From positions 248,001 to 312,000 of the forward strand of contig CDRNVI010000047.1 in assembly GCA_977017575.1 (NCBI GenBank): a stretch of DNA of 64,000 nt. Reading direction: 5' to 3'. The stretch comes from Paramoeba atlantica (taxonomy: Eukaryota > Discosea). Positions 8,170-16,541 of this stretch are shown here, one piece after another. The notes below the pieces were generated by a model. It was given only the letters and a program-made list of their open reading frames with translations, made no database searches and had not been told where the DNA came from. The first letter of the stretch is position 1, and each line of letters begins with the position of its first letter. The position numbers were made by a program, and so were the translations under genes.

Positions 8170-10686
8170 ATGAAGCGCCTTATTGGTGTACCTTTGTCTC
8201 AGTCGAGATTTTTCCGGTACTTTTATAGCACAAAGGTTCCTGCCAATGCTTTTGAAGGAGAAAAAGATTGGCTGAGCCAACTACACACACCAGAGAAGGA
8301 AGCCGAGAACCTCCTTCAATTTGGTGCTTCCCAACATTTTAATAATGACCCAAAGGTTTTTACTGCTCGCTATAAAGAACATTGGTCTCATTTCACTGTT
8401 GCGGAGGTTGATGCGGATGGTCGGGAGGTACGGATGGGACCAGACCCCTCTCTCCATTCGATTCCTTTGCAAATAGCTGATCCTATGTGTGATGAAAGCC
8501 CTCAGGAGCAATCTTCTTTTTGTTTCTATCGGGAATCTGTTGCGAATGAGGCTCAGATTCAAAAAGAACTTCAACTTTGTAGAGGTAGCACATATTACCT
8601 CGAATGTACCTTGCGCAAGCGAAACATAGCTCACGCCCAGGCGATACGTGTTCTGGGCCGAAGTCTGGGTCTCACCTCTCGGGATATCTCCTTCAAAGGA
8701 GTAAAAGACCGCTGCGGAGACACCTACCAGCGTATTCGGTTACGAGCTGCCTCCCCTCACCGCTTATTGTGGAGCATACATCAACTTCCCTCCTTGGGCA
8801 TTGAACTTTACGACTTTCAGCCCGCTAGTGCACCTTTCAAGACTGGAGAGGGTTTCGCCGGAAACCGCTTCCAAGTCATACTCACAAATGTAAAACCGGT
8901 ACACTCGGCAAGTGTCGCACAAGGTTCCTCGGCCGATTTTCCCCAACGGTTGTCCCGCGCCATTGCCTCCTGGGAGCGTCGTGGTTTCCCGAACTACTAC
9001 GGCCCTCAGCGTTTTTCCTGGTTTGGTGGGGCCCGGGACCCTTCGTACTACCTGCTCCATGGAGATACCATCACCGCGGCATATCAGCTTCTATGCTACA
9101 CTAACCTCCGCCGACCCTGGACACAGCTCCTGGAACGCGCGGCTTTGTACCCACTCTCCGTACAGGAACACGTCCGCCGTGTTCTTCTACGGGAACTCAC
9201 CAAAGCAGAGATCAAACCCTCCGATATGGAGCACCACGCCAAGGAACGTTTTTTCGCCCCCAACCCGGACCGGGACCGTGAGGATCACAGCCAGGAGAAC
9301 AACTTCACCCGGAGCGACTACTTCTACCGCATGCCGTGGCGTAGAGCCACCCAACGTGCCTTCGAGTCCCTCCCCCCTCGTGAGCTCCAGCTGCTGTGTC
9401 AAAAGTTTCCCTCCTACCTGTGGAACACACTGCTGTCGTATCTGCTCCAGGTCCATGGCAACGACCCGGCAGTGTTGTCACCGTCCCTGACACTCCCCTC
9501 CCTGCCGGTACCACGAAAGAAACGGTTGGGGGGGACGTCCCCATCGGAGTCGCCCTCAGCCCACCTCAGTCCCGGTTTTCGCTCGCTGCTGCAATCCTGC
9601 TCCGAGGCGCTGTGTTCGCGGTACGGGTTATGTTTTCCTCATACCCCTGTGCTGCCGAAGGAACTGTTTAGCTGTGCGTCTCGTCCAGCTCGGGTGTTTC
9701 CTCAGAACGTGTCACACGAGTACGACTCCCAGCGTGGAATTTTACGCGTAAGCTTCTTTCTCCCGAAAGGTTGTTACGCGAGTGTTGGGATGTGGGAGCT
9801 GCTGAAGAGTACAAAAGTGCCTGACGCGGACAGCACACTCACGGTGCCCACACCTGATGCGGCATGGGAGTGGGGGGCTCCGGACCCGTGCTACCTCCCC
9901 ACATTACGCGACCTCTACCCGTCTTGGGACTCCACCGCGAATGAACGACGTGAGAACGAGCTGCTGGATGAGAATGGAAACCCGGGAAAGCCACAGCCCA
10001 CCTCCGACGAGATTGCGGAATGGAGTCGAACCCATATGGTACGAAACGGCGCACGACATCTGCGTGACACGGAGCAACGCGCCCGGGAGCTCTGGGGGCC
10101 TGTGGGGACGTTGCCCACAATTCTCCCCTCCGACCGCACGAATCTCTCCATGGAACGGTACGTCTTACGTCACCCGATTCCTCTACGTGCGGCGCATAAC
10201 CGACGTATGATTTCTGGTGCGATACGTCGTCAGGAGCGACAACAGGCTGCCTTTCAGCGACGCAATCGGAAGTTCGTCGCGAGTCGACCCAGTACGGAGC
10301 AACCTTTACCGCATCGTTCGTACCCCGGTTTGGAAGAGGGGGGTTATTTGGAGATGGAAGGAAAAACGCCCCCCGCCCTCGTTTCGGTCCCTGCGGAGAC
10401 GTCTTCGCTTTTTGTAGATGTTGCGGAACTGGACGAGCAAGCACAATTAGATCCCAACCTGAAGCAGGGGATCGCTCCTGCTGAAAAGGAGGTGCTTCCT
10501 GCTCCTCATTTATCCTCACTGGAAGGTATTGAAGCGGAGATGGCCCGCACAGCGTATGAAGGGGTGAGGATCCGCCCCCGTCCTCGGGGCCAACCCACAC
10601 AACCTAAGTTTATGGATGTCAATGGATCCTCCTGGAACCGTACCTATTGTTACAAGGAGCGTGCGGCACGGAATCGCACCAGATAA
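8170..10686 (+). CDS. PUS7: TruD/PUS7-family tRNA pseudouridine synthase, probably organellar
   Basis: 838 residues from the ATG at 8170; the frame upstream starts only at a TTG. TruD enzymes isomerise uridine 13 or 35 in tRNA. The catalytic-loop motif FKGVKDRCGDTYQRIRL is present, with the aspartate at about residue 180. Other family blocks are RKRNIAHAQAIRVLGRSLG, GNRFQVIL, RGFPNYYGPQRFSWFGG and, near the end of the fold, LPKGCYASVGMWELLK. The N-terminus MKRLIGVPLSQSRFFRYFYST is basic and free of acidic residues, suggesting mitochondrial import. An Arg/Pro/Glu-rich C-terminal extension of about 240 residues follows the fold and is not recognised. The protein is longer than bacterial TruD (about 350) and typical PUS7 (about 660). 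Confidence 0.88.
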   Translation: MKRLIGVPLSQSRFFRYFYSTKVPANAFEGEKDWLSQLHTPEKEAENLLQFGASQHFNNDPKVFTARYKEHWSHFTVAEVDADGREVRMGPDPSLHSIPLQIADPMCDESPQEQSSFCFYRESVANEAQIQKELQLCRGSTYYLECTLRKRNIAHAQAIRVLGRSLGLTSRDISFKGVKDRCGDTYQRIRLRAASPHRLLWSIHQLPSLGIELYDFQPASAPFKTGEGFAGNRFQVILTNVKPVHSASVAQGSSADFPQRLSRAIASWERRGFPNYYGPQRFSWFGGARDPSYYLLHGDTITAAYQLLCYTNLRRPWTQLLERAALYPLSVQEHVRRVLLRELTKAEIKPSDMEHHAKERFFAPNPDRDREDHSQENNFTRSDYFYRMPWRRATQRAFESLPPRELQLLCQKFPSYLWNTLLSYLLQVHGNDPAVLSPSLTLPSLPVPRKKRLGGTSPSESPSAHLSPGFRSLLQSCSEALCSRYGLCFPHTPVLPKELFSCASRPARVFPQNVSHEYDSQRGILRVSFFLPKGCYASVGMWELLKSTKVPDADSTLTVPTPDAAWEWGAPDPCYLPTLRDLYPSWDSTANERRENELLDENGNPGKPQPTSDEIAEWSRTHMVRNGARHLRDTEQRARELWGPVGTLPTILPSDRTNLSMERYVLRHPIPLRAAHNRRMISGAIRRQERQQAAFQRRNRKFVASRPSTEQPLPHRSYPGLEEGGYLEMEGKTPPALVSVPAETSSLFVDVAELDEQAQLDPNLKQGIAPAEKEVLPAPHLSSLEGIEAEMARTAYEGVRIRPRPRGQPTQPKFMDVNGSSWNRTYCYKERAARNRTR

Positions 10687-10739
10687 AAAATTTGCGAGAC
10701 TACAGCCTAAAAAACTCTAGACAAATGAAGATTTGGTGT

Positions 10740-10850
10740 GACACTTCTAACTGTTTTAAGTTAGAAGTCGCTATTGCTGTGCACTTCACGTTGAAAACTA
10801 CCTCCGCATTTAACGAAGCTCCTAAAAAAGAAAAATTGTCGGTGCGAACA
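10740..10850 (+). repeat. Decayed copy of the GGCTCTTCG hairpin repeat
   Basis: Resembles the right part of the hairpin seen intact at 30467-30561 (TTAGAAGTCNCT... GTTGAAAACTACC... AACGAAG..CCTAAAAAAG). The left arm is lost. It overlaps nothing coding. Confidence 0.6.
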
Positions 10851-10861
10851 AGACAACGTTT

Positions 10862-10970
10862 GGGTCACATGAGGGACTGTGGGTGAAACCTCGATATACT
10901 GATAGCGAAACTTCGTGAAACCAGAGGCATACGTCGTTACCCGCACTCCCTCATGTACAGTGCCAGATTT
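10862..10970. repeat. Small inverted-repeat element (GGGACTGTGGGT family)
   Basis: Ends are complementary: ATGAGGGACTGTGGGTGAAA on the left and TTACCCGCACTCCCTCATGT on the right, with CGAAAC/GTGAAAC motifs between. Related copies lie at about 15518-15575 and 54566-54650. No coding capacity. Confidence 0.5.
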
Positions 10971-11213
10971 TCTGGTAAATAGTGTCATTTTTGTGCTCAG
11001 ATGGCCAAACTGAGCAGTTTCCCGTGCTGTTACCCCTTTAAGGAGGTAAAACTGAGCACTACAGCTTCAAAAAATACAAATAACAATATGAGCACAGATA
11101 TCCTGCTTCTAAAATATGTGTAAAGTAATACGCGGCAAAGTTTTTACAGACTGAAAGAACCCGTTAGACCCATCACTTAAAAATTCTTGCTTAGCATACA
11201 GCATATTTTAACG

Positions 11214-11405
11214 TACTGTAGACCCTCCCCCAGTGAGAGAATGGATTTTGGGTCAAAATCCATGGCTAAATTCTCCCTTACTCGGAGGTGTGCTTTTTTT
11301 CCTTTCTCTCAACTTTTTTGATACTTTTTTCTATGTTTTCTCTGAAAACGTGTTAAAACGCTTATTTGGGTTACCCCGAGGTCCCCGACATGTGGGTCTA
11401 CGGTA
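11214..11405. repeat. Small MITE-like element with TAC(C/T)GTAGACCC ends
   Basis: About 190 bp starting TACTGTAGACCCTCCCCCAG and ending GGGTCTACGGTA, which is its near complement. Inner features are a second inverted pair (GATTTTGGGTCAAAATCC) and CCCTTACTCGGAGG. A longer relative lies at 15659-15943 and a rearranged one at about 38951-39115. Confidence 0.55.
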
Positions 11406-11504
11406 ATCAACCAATAATACAATCAACGAAGTGTTCGTGAAGTACCAAACGCTAAAAAAAATCTGTCATGACAAAATCTTAGATTTTGAATATATTTTAA
11501 TAAG

Positions 11505-12098
11505 ATGTACAACGTGGGATTCAAGTTTTCCGACGCAGCGGGTGAGAGCCGAAAAGCTGGAAGAGTAAGAGGTTTGCTACTACCCGCAGAGTATGAGCTT
11601 GAGCGTTTGGTAAGTAACATAGTGAATCCACTTCCCTCTTGGAATGCATCCGTACCTGCGCATAAGTGGGAAGGGGTTACGTGTTCTGACGAAGGAAGTA
11701 TTTTAATTTTTAATGCCGAAAATAAAAAATTGTGTGGAGGGCTTTTGTGGAATGCATTACCGAGATCTCTACTTGATTTTTCAGTATTCACCAACGAACT
11801 TATGGGGGAAATTGATCTCGCTGATCTCCCGCCAGATTTATCTGCTTTGGATGCGTCGTACAATCAATTTACGGGAAGTGTTGATCTTTCTCACCTTCCT
11901 CCAAGCTTAACTTCCTTGATATTGTCGGTGAATATGCTAAGTGGTGATGTAACGTTCGCTAATCTTCCCTCTGGACTTATCAGCTTATCACTTCGTCACA
12001 ACGCCGAGCTGACGGGTACAGTACATGTACGCATGCTACCGGTAGGCCTGACGTACAAGGCCTTTCAAGCGACCAAAATAGTACAAATAAAGAACTGA
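11505..12098 (+). CDS. Leucine-rich repeat protein, FSDT subfamily (LRR-3)
   Basis: 197 residues. It opens with a short MYNVGFKFSDAAGESRKAG, VRG, LPAEYELERLVSNIVNPLPSWN and WEGVTC, then about five repeats (LPRSLLDFSVFTNELMGEIDL; LPPSLTSLILSVNMLSGDVTF) and the subfamily tail (RHNAELTGTVHVRMLPVGL... TKIVQ). It lacks the 20 or so residues that precede FSD in the 29724 and 48846 paralogues. It is followed within 15 bases by a Tc1-type MITE end. Confidence 0.85.
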   Translation: MYNVGFKFSDAAGESRKAGRVRGLLLPAEYELERLVSNIVNPLPSWNASVPAHKWEGVTCSDEGSILIFNAENKKLCGGLLWNALPRSLLDFSVFTNELMGEIDLADLPPDLSALDASYNQFTGSVDLSHLPPSLTSLILSVNMLSGDVTFANLPSGLISLSLRHNAELTGTVHVRMLPVGLTYKAFQATKIVQIKN

Positions 12099-12108
12099 TC
12101 TAACATAC

Positions 12109-12430
12109 AGTGGTGTTCAGCGACATGCCCCTCGTACAGGTCTTGTATTTTTCCCGATTTTCAAAATCGGGTATACTGTTTTTCGACCGAATCGTTCTGA
12201 ATCCGCTGTCCCCCTATCGAGCGACCCCCTACCCTCCTAGCCAGGTAGGAGTCAAAAAAGCTAATTAATTACAACTTTTTAGGGGGAATTTTTCGAGTTT
12301 TTTGGATGAAGATGAGTAGGTTAGAAAACTTTTAAGAAGAGTGCGAAGTCATGCCCTTTGGTCTTCTTGACCAAAAGTAAACGTTTAAGATAGTTCCAAA
12401 AGATATTCTTGGAGGATTAGTACCTAAATT
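12109..12430 (+). mobile_element. Solo left end of the Tc1-type MITE
   Basis: Begins TA-CAGTGGTGTTCAGC like the element at 6269 and stays alignable through the AATCGTTC block, CCAGGTAGGAGT and the CTTGACCAAAAG stretch. No right-hand arm is found, so the copy is truncated. Confidence 0.7.
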
Positions 12431-12476
12431 GCGCAAAAAAAATTACTTATTGACGGTATATTTACATTCTCTTAAA

Positions 12477-13265
12477 ATGTTGCAATTCCCGTGTCACTTA
12501 CGTTGCTTTTATGTTCGCGATTCGGATGAGTCACATGTTCCCTTGCCCCGCGCTGCGTCACCTCCACCCCTGAAAACCGGCCCACGCGGGGCAAGAGTAC
12601 GCGGCGCGGTTCTTTCTGCAGAAATGGGGCTTACTCGTTTCATATCGAATATTACGAATGTTCATGTCTCTTGGAGTGAGCATAAGAATGGGTGCGTATG
12701 GAGTGGTGTAAAATGTGATTCAGGTTCTCAAGTTATCTCACTGGACTGGAATTCTCTTGCATTGGCTGGAACTTTCTTGTATCGCCATATGCCGTCTACA
12801 ACAAAGTCTTTTATTGTATGGCGTAATGATATCACTGGAGGGGTCCCTTTGCACGAGTTTCCTTCCAGCCTTGAACACATCAACCTCTCGACGAACCAGT
12901 TATTCGGACCTCTTCTAACGGAGAACTTACCCAGGGGTCTTCTCACTTTCTATGCTGCTACGAATTATTTCAGTGGAGAGGTGGGGTTCACTATCCTTCC
13001 TGGTGCACTGACATCTCTCGGACTTGCGGTAAATAAATTTACAGGAGGCGTGGATTTGCGTTCTCTTCCTGTGGGTCTTGTTTATCTTGACCTCAACCAC
13101 AATCATTTTACTGGCGATGTTTGTCTTAGCGCACTACCAGATTCACTTGAAATACTCTACTTACACAACAATGAATTTACGGGAGTTCTCGATACGCGAC
13201 ACCTGCCCTCAGGCCTTAAAAGCAGCACGTTTGAAAGCAATTCCTTCTCGGATGGTATTCAATAA
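12477..13265 (+). CDS. Leucine-rich repeat protein (LRR-4)
   Basis: 262 residues from the ATG at 12477; the frame upstream runs to a TTG inside MITE-derived DNA. Features in order: a variable head, ARVRGAVLSAEMGLTRFISNI, WSGVKC, then about seven repeats, for example LPGALTSLGLAVNKFTGGVDL, LPVGLVYLDLNHNHFTGDVCL and LPDSLEILYLHNNEFTGVLD. The repeats are regular and 23 residues long. ATG 12531 and later are unlikely because the head would be lost. No transmembrane segment. It is flanked by two fragments of the same MITE family. Confidence 0.85.
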   Translation: MLQFPCHLRCFYVRDSDESHVPLPRAASPPPLKTGPRGARVRGAVLSAEMGLTRFISNITNVHVSWSEHKNGCVWSGVKCDSGSQVISLDWNSLALAGTFLYRHMPSTTKSFIVWRNDITGGVPLHEFPSSLEHINLSTNQLFGPLLTENLPRGLLTFYAATNYFSGEVGFTILPGALTSLGLAVNKFTGGVDLRSLPVGLVYLDLNHNHFTGDVCLSALPDSLEILYLHNNEFTGVLDTRHLPSGLKSSTFESNSFSDGIQ

Positions 13266-13309
13266 AAGGGAATACATCTGCATCTACAGTATCTGTCATT
13301 AACATTTTG

Positions 13310-13470
13310 TCCTTAGAAATATTTTACATACCACCGTTTTTCTACCCAATCCACTGTCCGAATCCAGTATCGTTTTCACTCGAGCGACCCCCTACGCCCC
13401 CCAAACCAGGTTGGGGTCAAAAAATTTGTGAATGCAAGTTTTCGAGGTTAAGGCTTGAAAATGAATAGAA
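13310..13470 (+). mobile_element. Internal fragment of the Tc1-type MITE
   Basis: Matches the inner part of the 6269 element (ATACCACCGTTTTTC, AATCCACTGTCCGAATCC, TTTTCACTCGAGCGACCCCC, CAGGTTGGGGTCAAAAAA). Both termini are missing. Confidence 0.6.
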
Positions 13471-13656
13471 AGTTGAGGCATTACTCTGAAGAAAATGCAA
13501 ACGTAAGGAAACAGATCATTAGCATTTCGTATCGTGTCCCTTTTATTCTTGTACCGCAATCAAGCGTTTGGAGTATTGCTTAAAATTATTTTTTTAATAT
13601 TTAGTCTTTAGGAACATTACTGATGATACTAGTCTCCTTGGGTTTCATCACCTGTC

Positions 13657-15399
13657 ATGCTATCCCGTCCCAAGGACCCCTTCCTGACCGAGAAAGATCT
13701 GGAACTCCCCTCCCCAAGTTCCGCCCCCCACCTCGTGATCATCGGCGGAGGTTATACCGGGGCCACCTTGGCGTACTACACGAATTCCCTCCTCCGCGTG
13801 ACGCTCATTGACCACAAAAACTACTTTCAGCACACACCAAACCTCATCCCGCTGTTCACCCAGCCCTGGAGTGATCATCTCGAAAAGTACGCCCACAATA
13901 TTCTACCCCTCCACCGGTACTACCTCGCCCGGGGGAACGTAATCACCTCCACCGTCACCGAGGTAGCCTCGGATTCCGTCCGACTGCGGGACGGCACGGT
14001 GATCCCATACGACCTGCTGGTCCTGTCCCCGGGGGAGGCCCAAGCCTTCCCGTTCCACTCTGCTGCCCGCACAAAGGCTCAACGTATTGCGGAGATCCGT
14101 GCGCTGAACCGGTTTATTGGATCGAAGTCGGTACGTCGGATAGCCGTCGTGGGCGGAGGGCCCATGGGAGTGCACATGGCGAAATCCCTCGCGGAGAGCT
14201 ACGGGGAAAAGGGGAAGGAAATACATCTGTTTCACCGCACAGACACGCTTGTACCGCGCACCCCTCCCCTGGTACAGCGCTACGTTACTGAAGGTTTGGA
14301 CCGGGAGTCCAGTGTGACTGTGCACTACAACCGGGAAGTGGTGAATGTGACCGTAACAAAACCATGGAGATGGCTTCCTTCGCTGTTTCGTTGGTCGTGG
14401 TTTTTTTCCGCAGCCCCCTCGGAGGAGGTAGCCAGCCCTACCTCGCACCCGAAATACTCCCTCACCCACGTATTTAGCCCCAAATCCAACAACCTTTCCC
14501 TCCTTCACCGTCGACGCTCCATTCTCTACCAAATCTACTTTGGTGCCAAGAACCCCCCAACGCCACCCCCCACCGACCAACAACCCCCCTCTCCCGATCC
14601 CGAGACAACAAATCCCTCACCCTCTTCCTCTACATTTTCCTCCCCTTCGAATGACACCTCCCACGCCCCTAACTTCGACTACATCTTCTTTTGCACCGGC
14701 GGCACCCCTCGTCTCTCGGAGCCTCTCTTCCTCTCTAACAACGACAACAGCAGCAGCCCCTCCTTCCTCTCCCCCCACCTCTCCCCCACCGGACACCTCA
14801 AAGTGACCCGGTTCCTCCAGCTGCAGTCCTTCCCGCGCATCTTCGCCCTCGGGAAGGCCGCCGCCCTCCCCTGGGTACGCTGCACCACCTGCAGCGACGC
14901 CCAGGCCCGGGCCCTGTTCCTCCAGCTCCACAGCACACTCACCGCGGAGGGGGCCAGGGCCGCTCCGAAAGAGCCTCAACCGAACACGAAGCGCGTAGCG
15001 AAGGGTAGGCACAACGTGTCGTTGGGCTCTGCATCCTCGGGGGAAGGCGCTTCTTCTTCTTCTTCTTCTTCTTCTTCTTCTTCTTCTTTTTCTTCTTCTT
15101 TAAATTTATCTTCAATGAAATGGAAACCCTCTCACGCCCTCCAGACAGGCCCGCTGCACGCCTCACGGCTGTTCAGCGGGTTCGGTCACCACGGGGGGTT
15201 TGGGATCGACCCGCTGGAGGGCCCTGTGGTGGGGAGGGGGGCCCGGGCCGGGATGCGGAGGGTGCAGGAAAAGGAGCTGCGGCATTTTTACCAGCCCATT
15301 TTTTATAAACCCCAGGAAGGGGGGAGGGTGGTGGAGAGGTTTAAGAGGTGGAGGGAGGTGGAGGGGTGTGACCCGGGGGAGTATGATGTGTTTCGGTGA
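13657..15399 (+). CDS. FAD/NAD(P)-dependent oxidoreductase, AIFM2/NDH-2-like
   Basis: 580 residues. The FAD-binding Rossmann motif (HLVIIGGGYTGATLAYYTN, about residues 26-44) is followed by YDLLVLSPGEA. The NAD(P)H-binding motif is RIAVVGGGPMGVHMAKSL, and a second FAD contact lies in FPRIFALGKAAALPW. This order fits the AIFM2/type II NADH dehydrogenase group, which passes electrons from NAD(P)H to quinones. There is no clear targeting peptide. Two low-complexity inserts are notable: a Pro/Ser/Thr-rich stretch of about 60 residues (14550-14680) and a poly-Ser run coded by a TTC/TCT microsatellite. The exact acceptor cannot be told from sequence. Confidence 0.78.
   Translation: MLSRPKDPFLTEKDLELPSPSSAPHLVIIGGGYTGATLAYYTNSLLRVTLIDHKNYFQHTPNLIPLFTQPWSDHLEKYAHNILPLHRYYLARGNVITSTVTEVASDSVRLRDGTVIPYDLLVLSPGEAQAFPFHSAARTKAQRIAEIRALNRFIGSKSVRRIAVVGGGPMGVHMAKSLAESYGEKGKEIHLFHRTDTLVPRTPPLVQRYVTEGLDRESSVTVHYNREVVNVTVTKPWRWLPSLFRWSWFFSAAPSEEVASPTSHPKYSLTHVFSPKSNNLSLLHRRRSILYQIYFGAKNPPTPPPTDQQPPSPDPETTNPSPSSSTFSSPSNDTSHAPNFDYIFFCTGGTPRLSEPLFLSNNDNSSSPSFLSPHLSPTGHLKVTRFLQLQSFPRIFALGKAAALPWVRCTTCSDAQARALFLQLHSTLTAEGARAAPKEPQPNTKRVAKGRHNVSLGSASSGEGASSSSSSSSSSSSFSSSLNLSSMKWKPSHALQTGPLHASRLFSGFGHHGGFGIDPLEGPVVGRGARAGMRRVQEKELRHFYQPIFYKPQEGGRVVERFKRWREVEGCDPGEYDVFR
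15050..15100 (+). repeat. TTC/TCT microsatellite coding poly-Ser
   Basis: About 17 nearly perfect trinucleotide units inside the oxidoreductase gene, read as a serine run. Length polymorphism would stay in frame. Confidence 0.9.
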
Positions 15400-15658
15400 C
15401 GGGGGGAAGGGGGGATGTGAGTTTGCGTTTTTTTGTGTGGAGGGTGAACACAATTGGGAGGAGTGGGTGGTTGAAATTTCAATCCTTCGTACGGGAGTCG
15501 TGGTATCTTAGAAGACAACGCTTGAGGGGATGTGGGTGTGCATCACCGAACCCGCAACCCGCAGCCCCTTACTTATAGAGTTTCTATAGGTTGAATGGCC
15601 GAAGTTGTTCTTGGGAGTCTGTAACAATCCGTTTAAAAAAATTAAAAAAATTGATTGT

Positions 15659-15943
15659 TACCGTAGACCCCCCCAAGTAACAAGGATTTGACCCTTTTTC
15701 GGCTGACCCCCAGTAACAAGGATTTGGCTCGGAGGGTCGTTGGAGGGTGGAAGGGGTGTTTGGGCGGGGGGAGGGCGGTTCCGAGGGAGCGAATGGCGTT
15801 GTTGCGGGGTTGTCTGAGCAGAAAATCAACGCACTCATGAACAAAAAAGGTTCTTTCTCACCCAAAAAGCATACCCCCCCAGTAACAAAGATTTGGCCAT
15901 TTTGCCCCCAAATCGATTCTATTAGTAGGGGGGGTCTACGGTA
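15659..15943. repeat. MITE-like element with TACCGTAGACCC ends
   Basis: Starts TACCGTAGACCCCCCC and ends GGGGGGTCTACGGTA, perfect complements over the last 14 or so bases. Inside, CCCCAGTAACAA(G/A)GATTTG occurs three times, direct copies spread over the element. No coding capacity is evident. It lies about 75 bases before the start of the LINE-split LRR gene. The spacer before it (15400-15658) also holds a small inverted repeat at about 15518-15575 related to that at 10862. Confidence 0.6.
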
Positions 15944-16541
15944 CCTCGCTTTTCGAAAAGCTAGAAGTCAGGTTTAATTTCTCTTGCTTTTATTCGGTGG
16001 CACATTATTCCTCAGTAATGCTCTTTTCCTTCCACTTTACCGATAGTCACGCACTACCCAAGGAAACCGGTACAAAGGACCACATGACACCAAGTTCTGA
16101 TGATCATCACGTCCAACGTTCATCAAAAGTACGTGGGGTGTCCTTCCCACAGGAATACGATTTAGCGCGACTTACACAAGATGTGGAAAACTTTTCGCGG
16201 GACACTAATATGGACGTAGAAAATTGGGGTGGGGTGACATGTGGTAAGCAAGGTGTAATTGCAATAGATTGGAGCAGAGAATATCTTTCCGGGTCTCTAA
16301 ATTGGAAGTACTTACCGTCAAGCTTAGAGTGCTTCGAAATCTGGGAAAACCAGCTCTCTGGCGAAGTGCCATTTCAGTTCTTACCGGTAACATTGAAAAT
16401 TCTTTCACTCTCATACAACGAATTTTCTGGAACTCCAAATTTCTTATTCTTACCACCTTCGATTGAGGTTGTCAATAAAGATACAGTTTCTGTACCTTGT
16501 TGAATTATTTTCAATTTTGTACTAACTTTATCTTCCGGAGC

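Noticed and set aside
10020-10035. tRNA B-box-like GGAGTCGAACCC
   Set aside because: It lies in the coding part of the PUS7-like gene with no cloverleaf around it.
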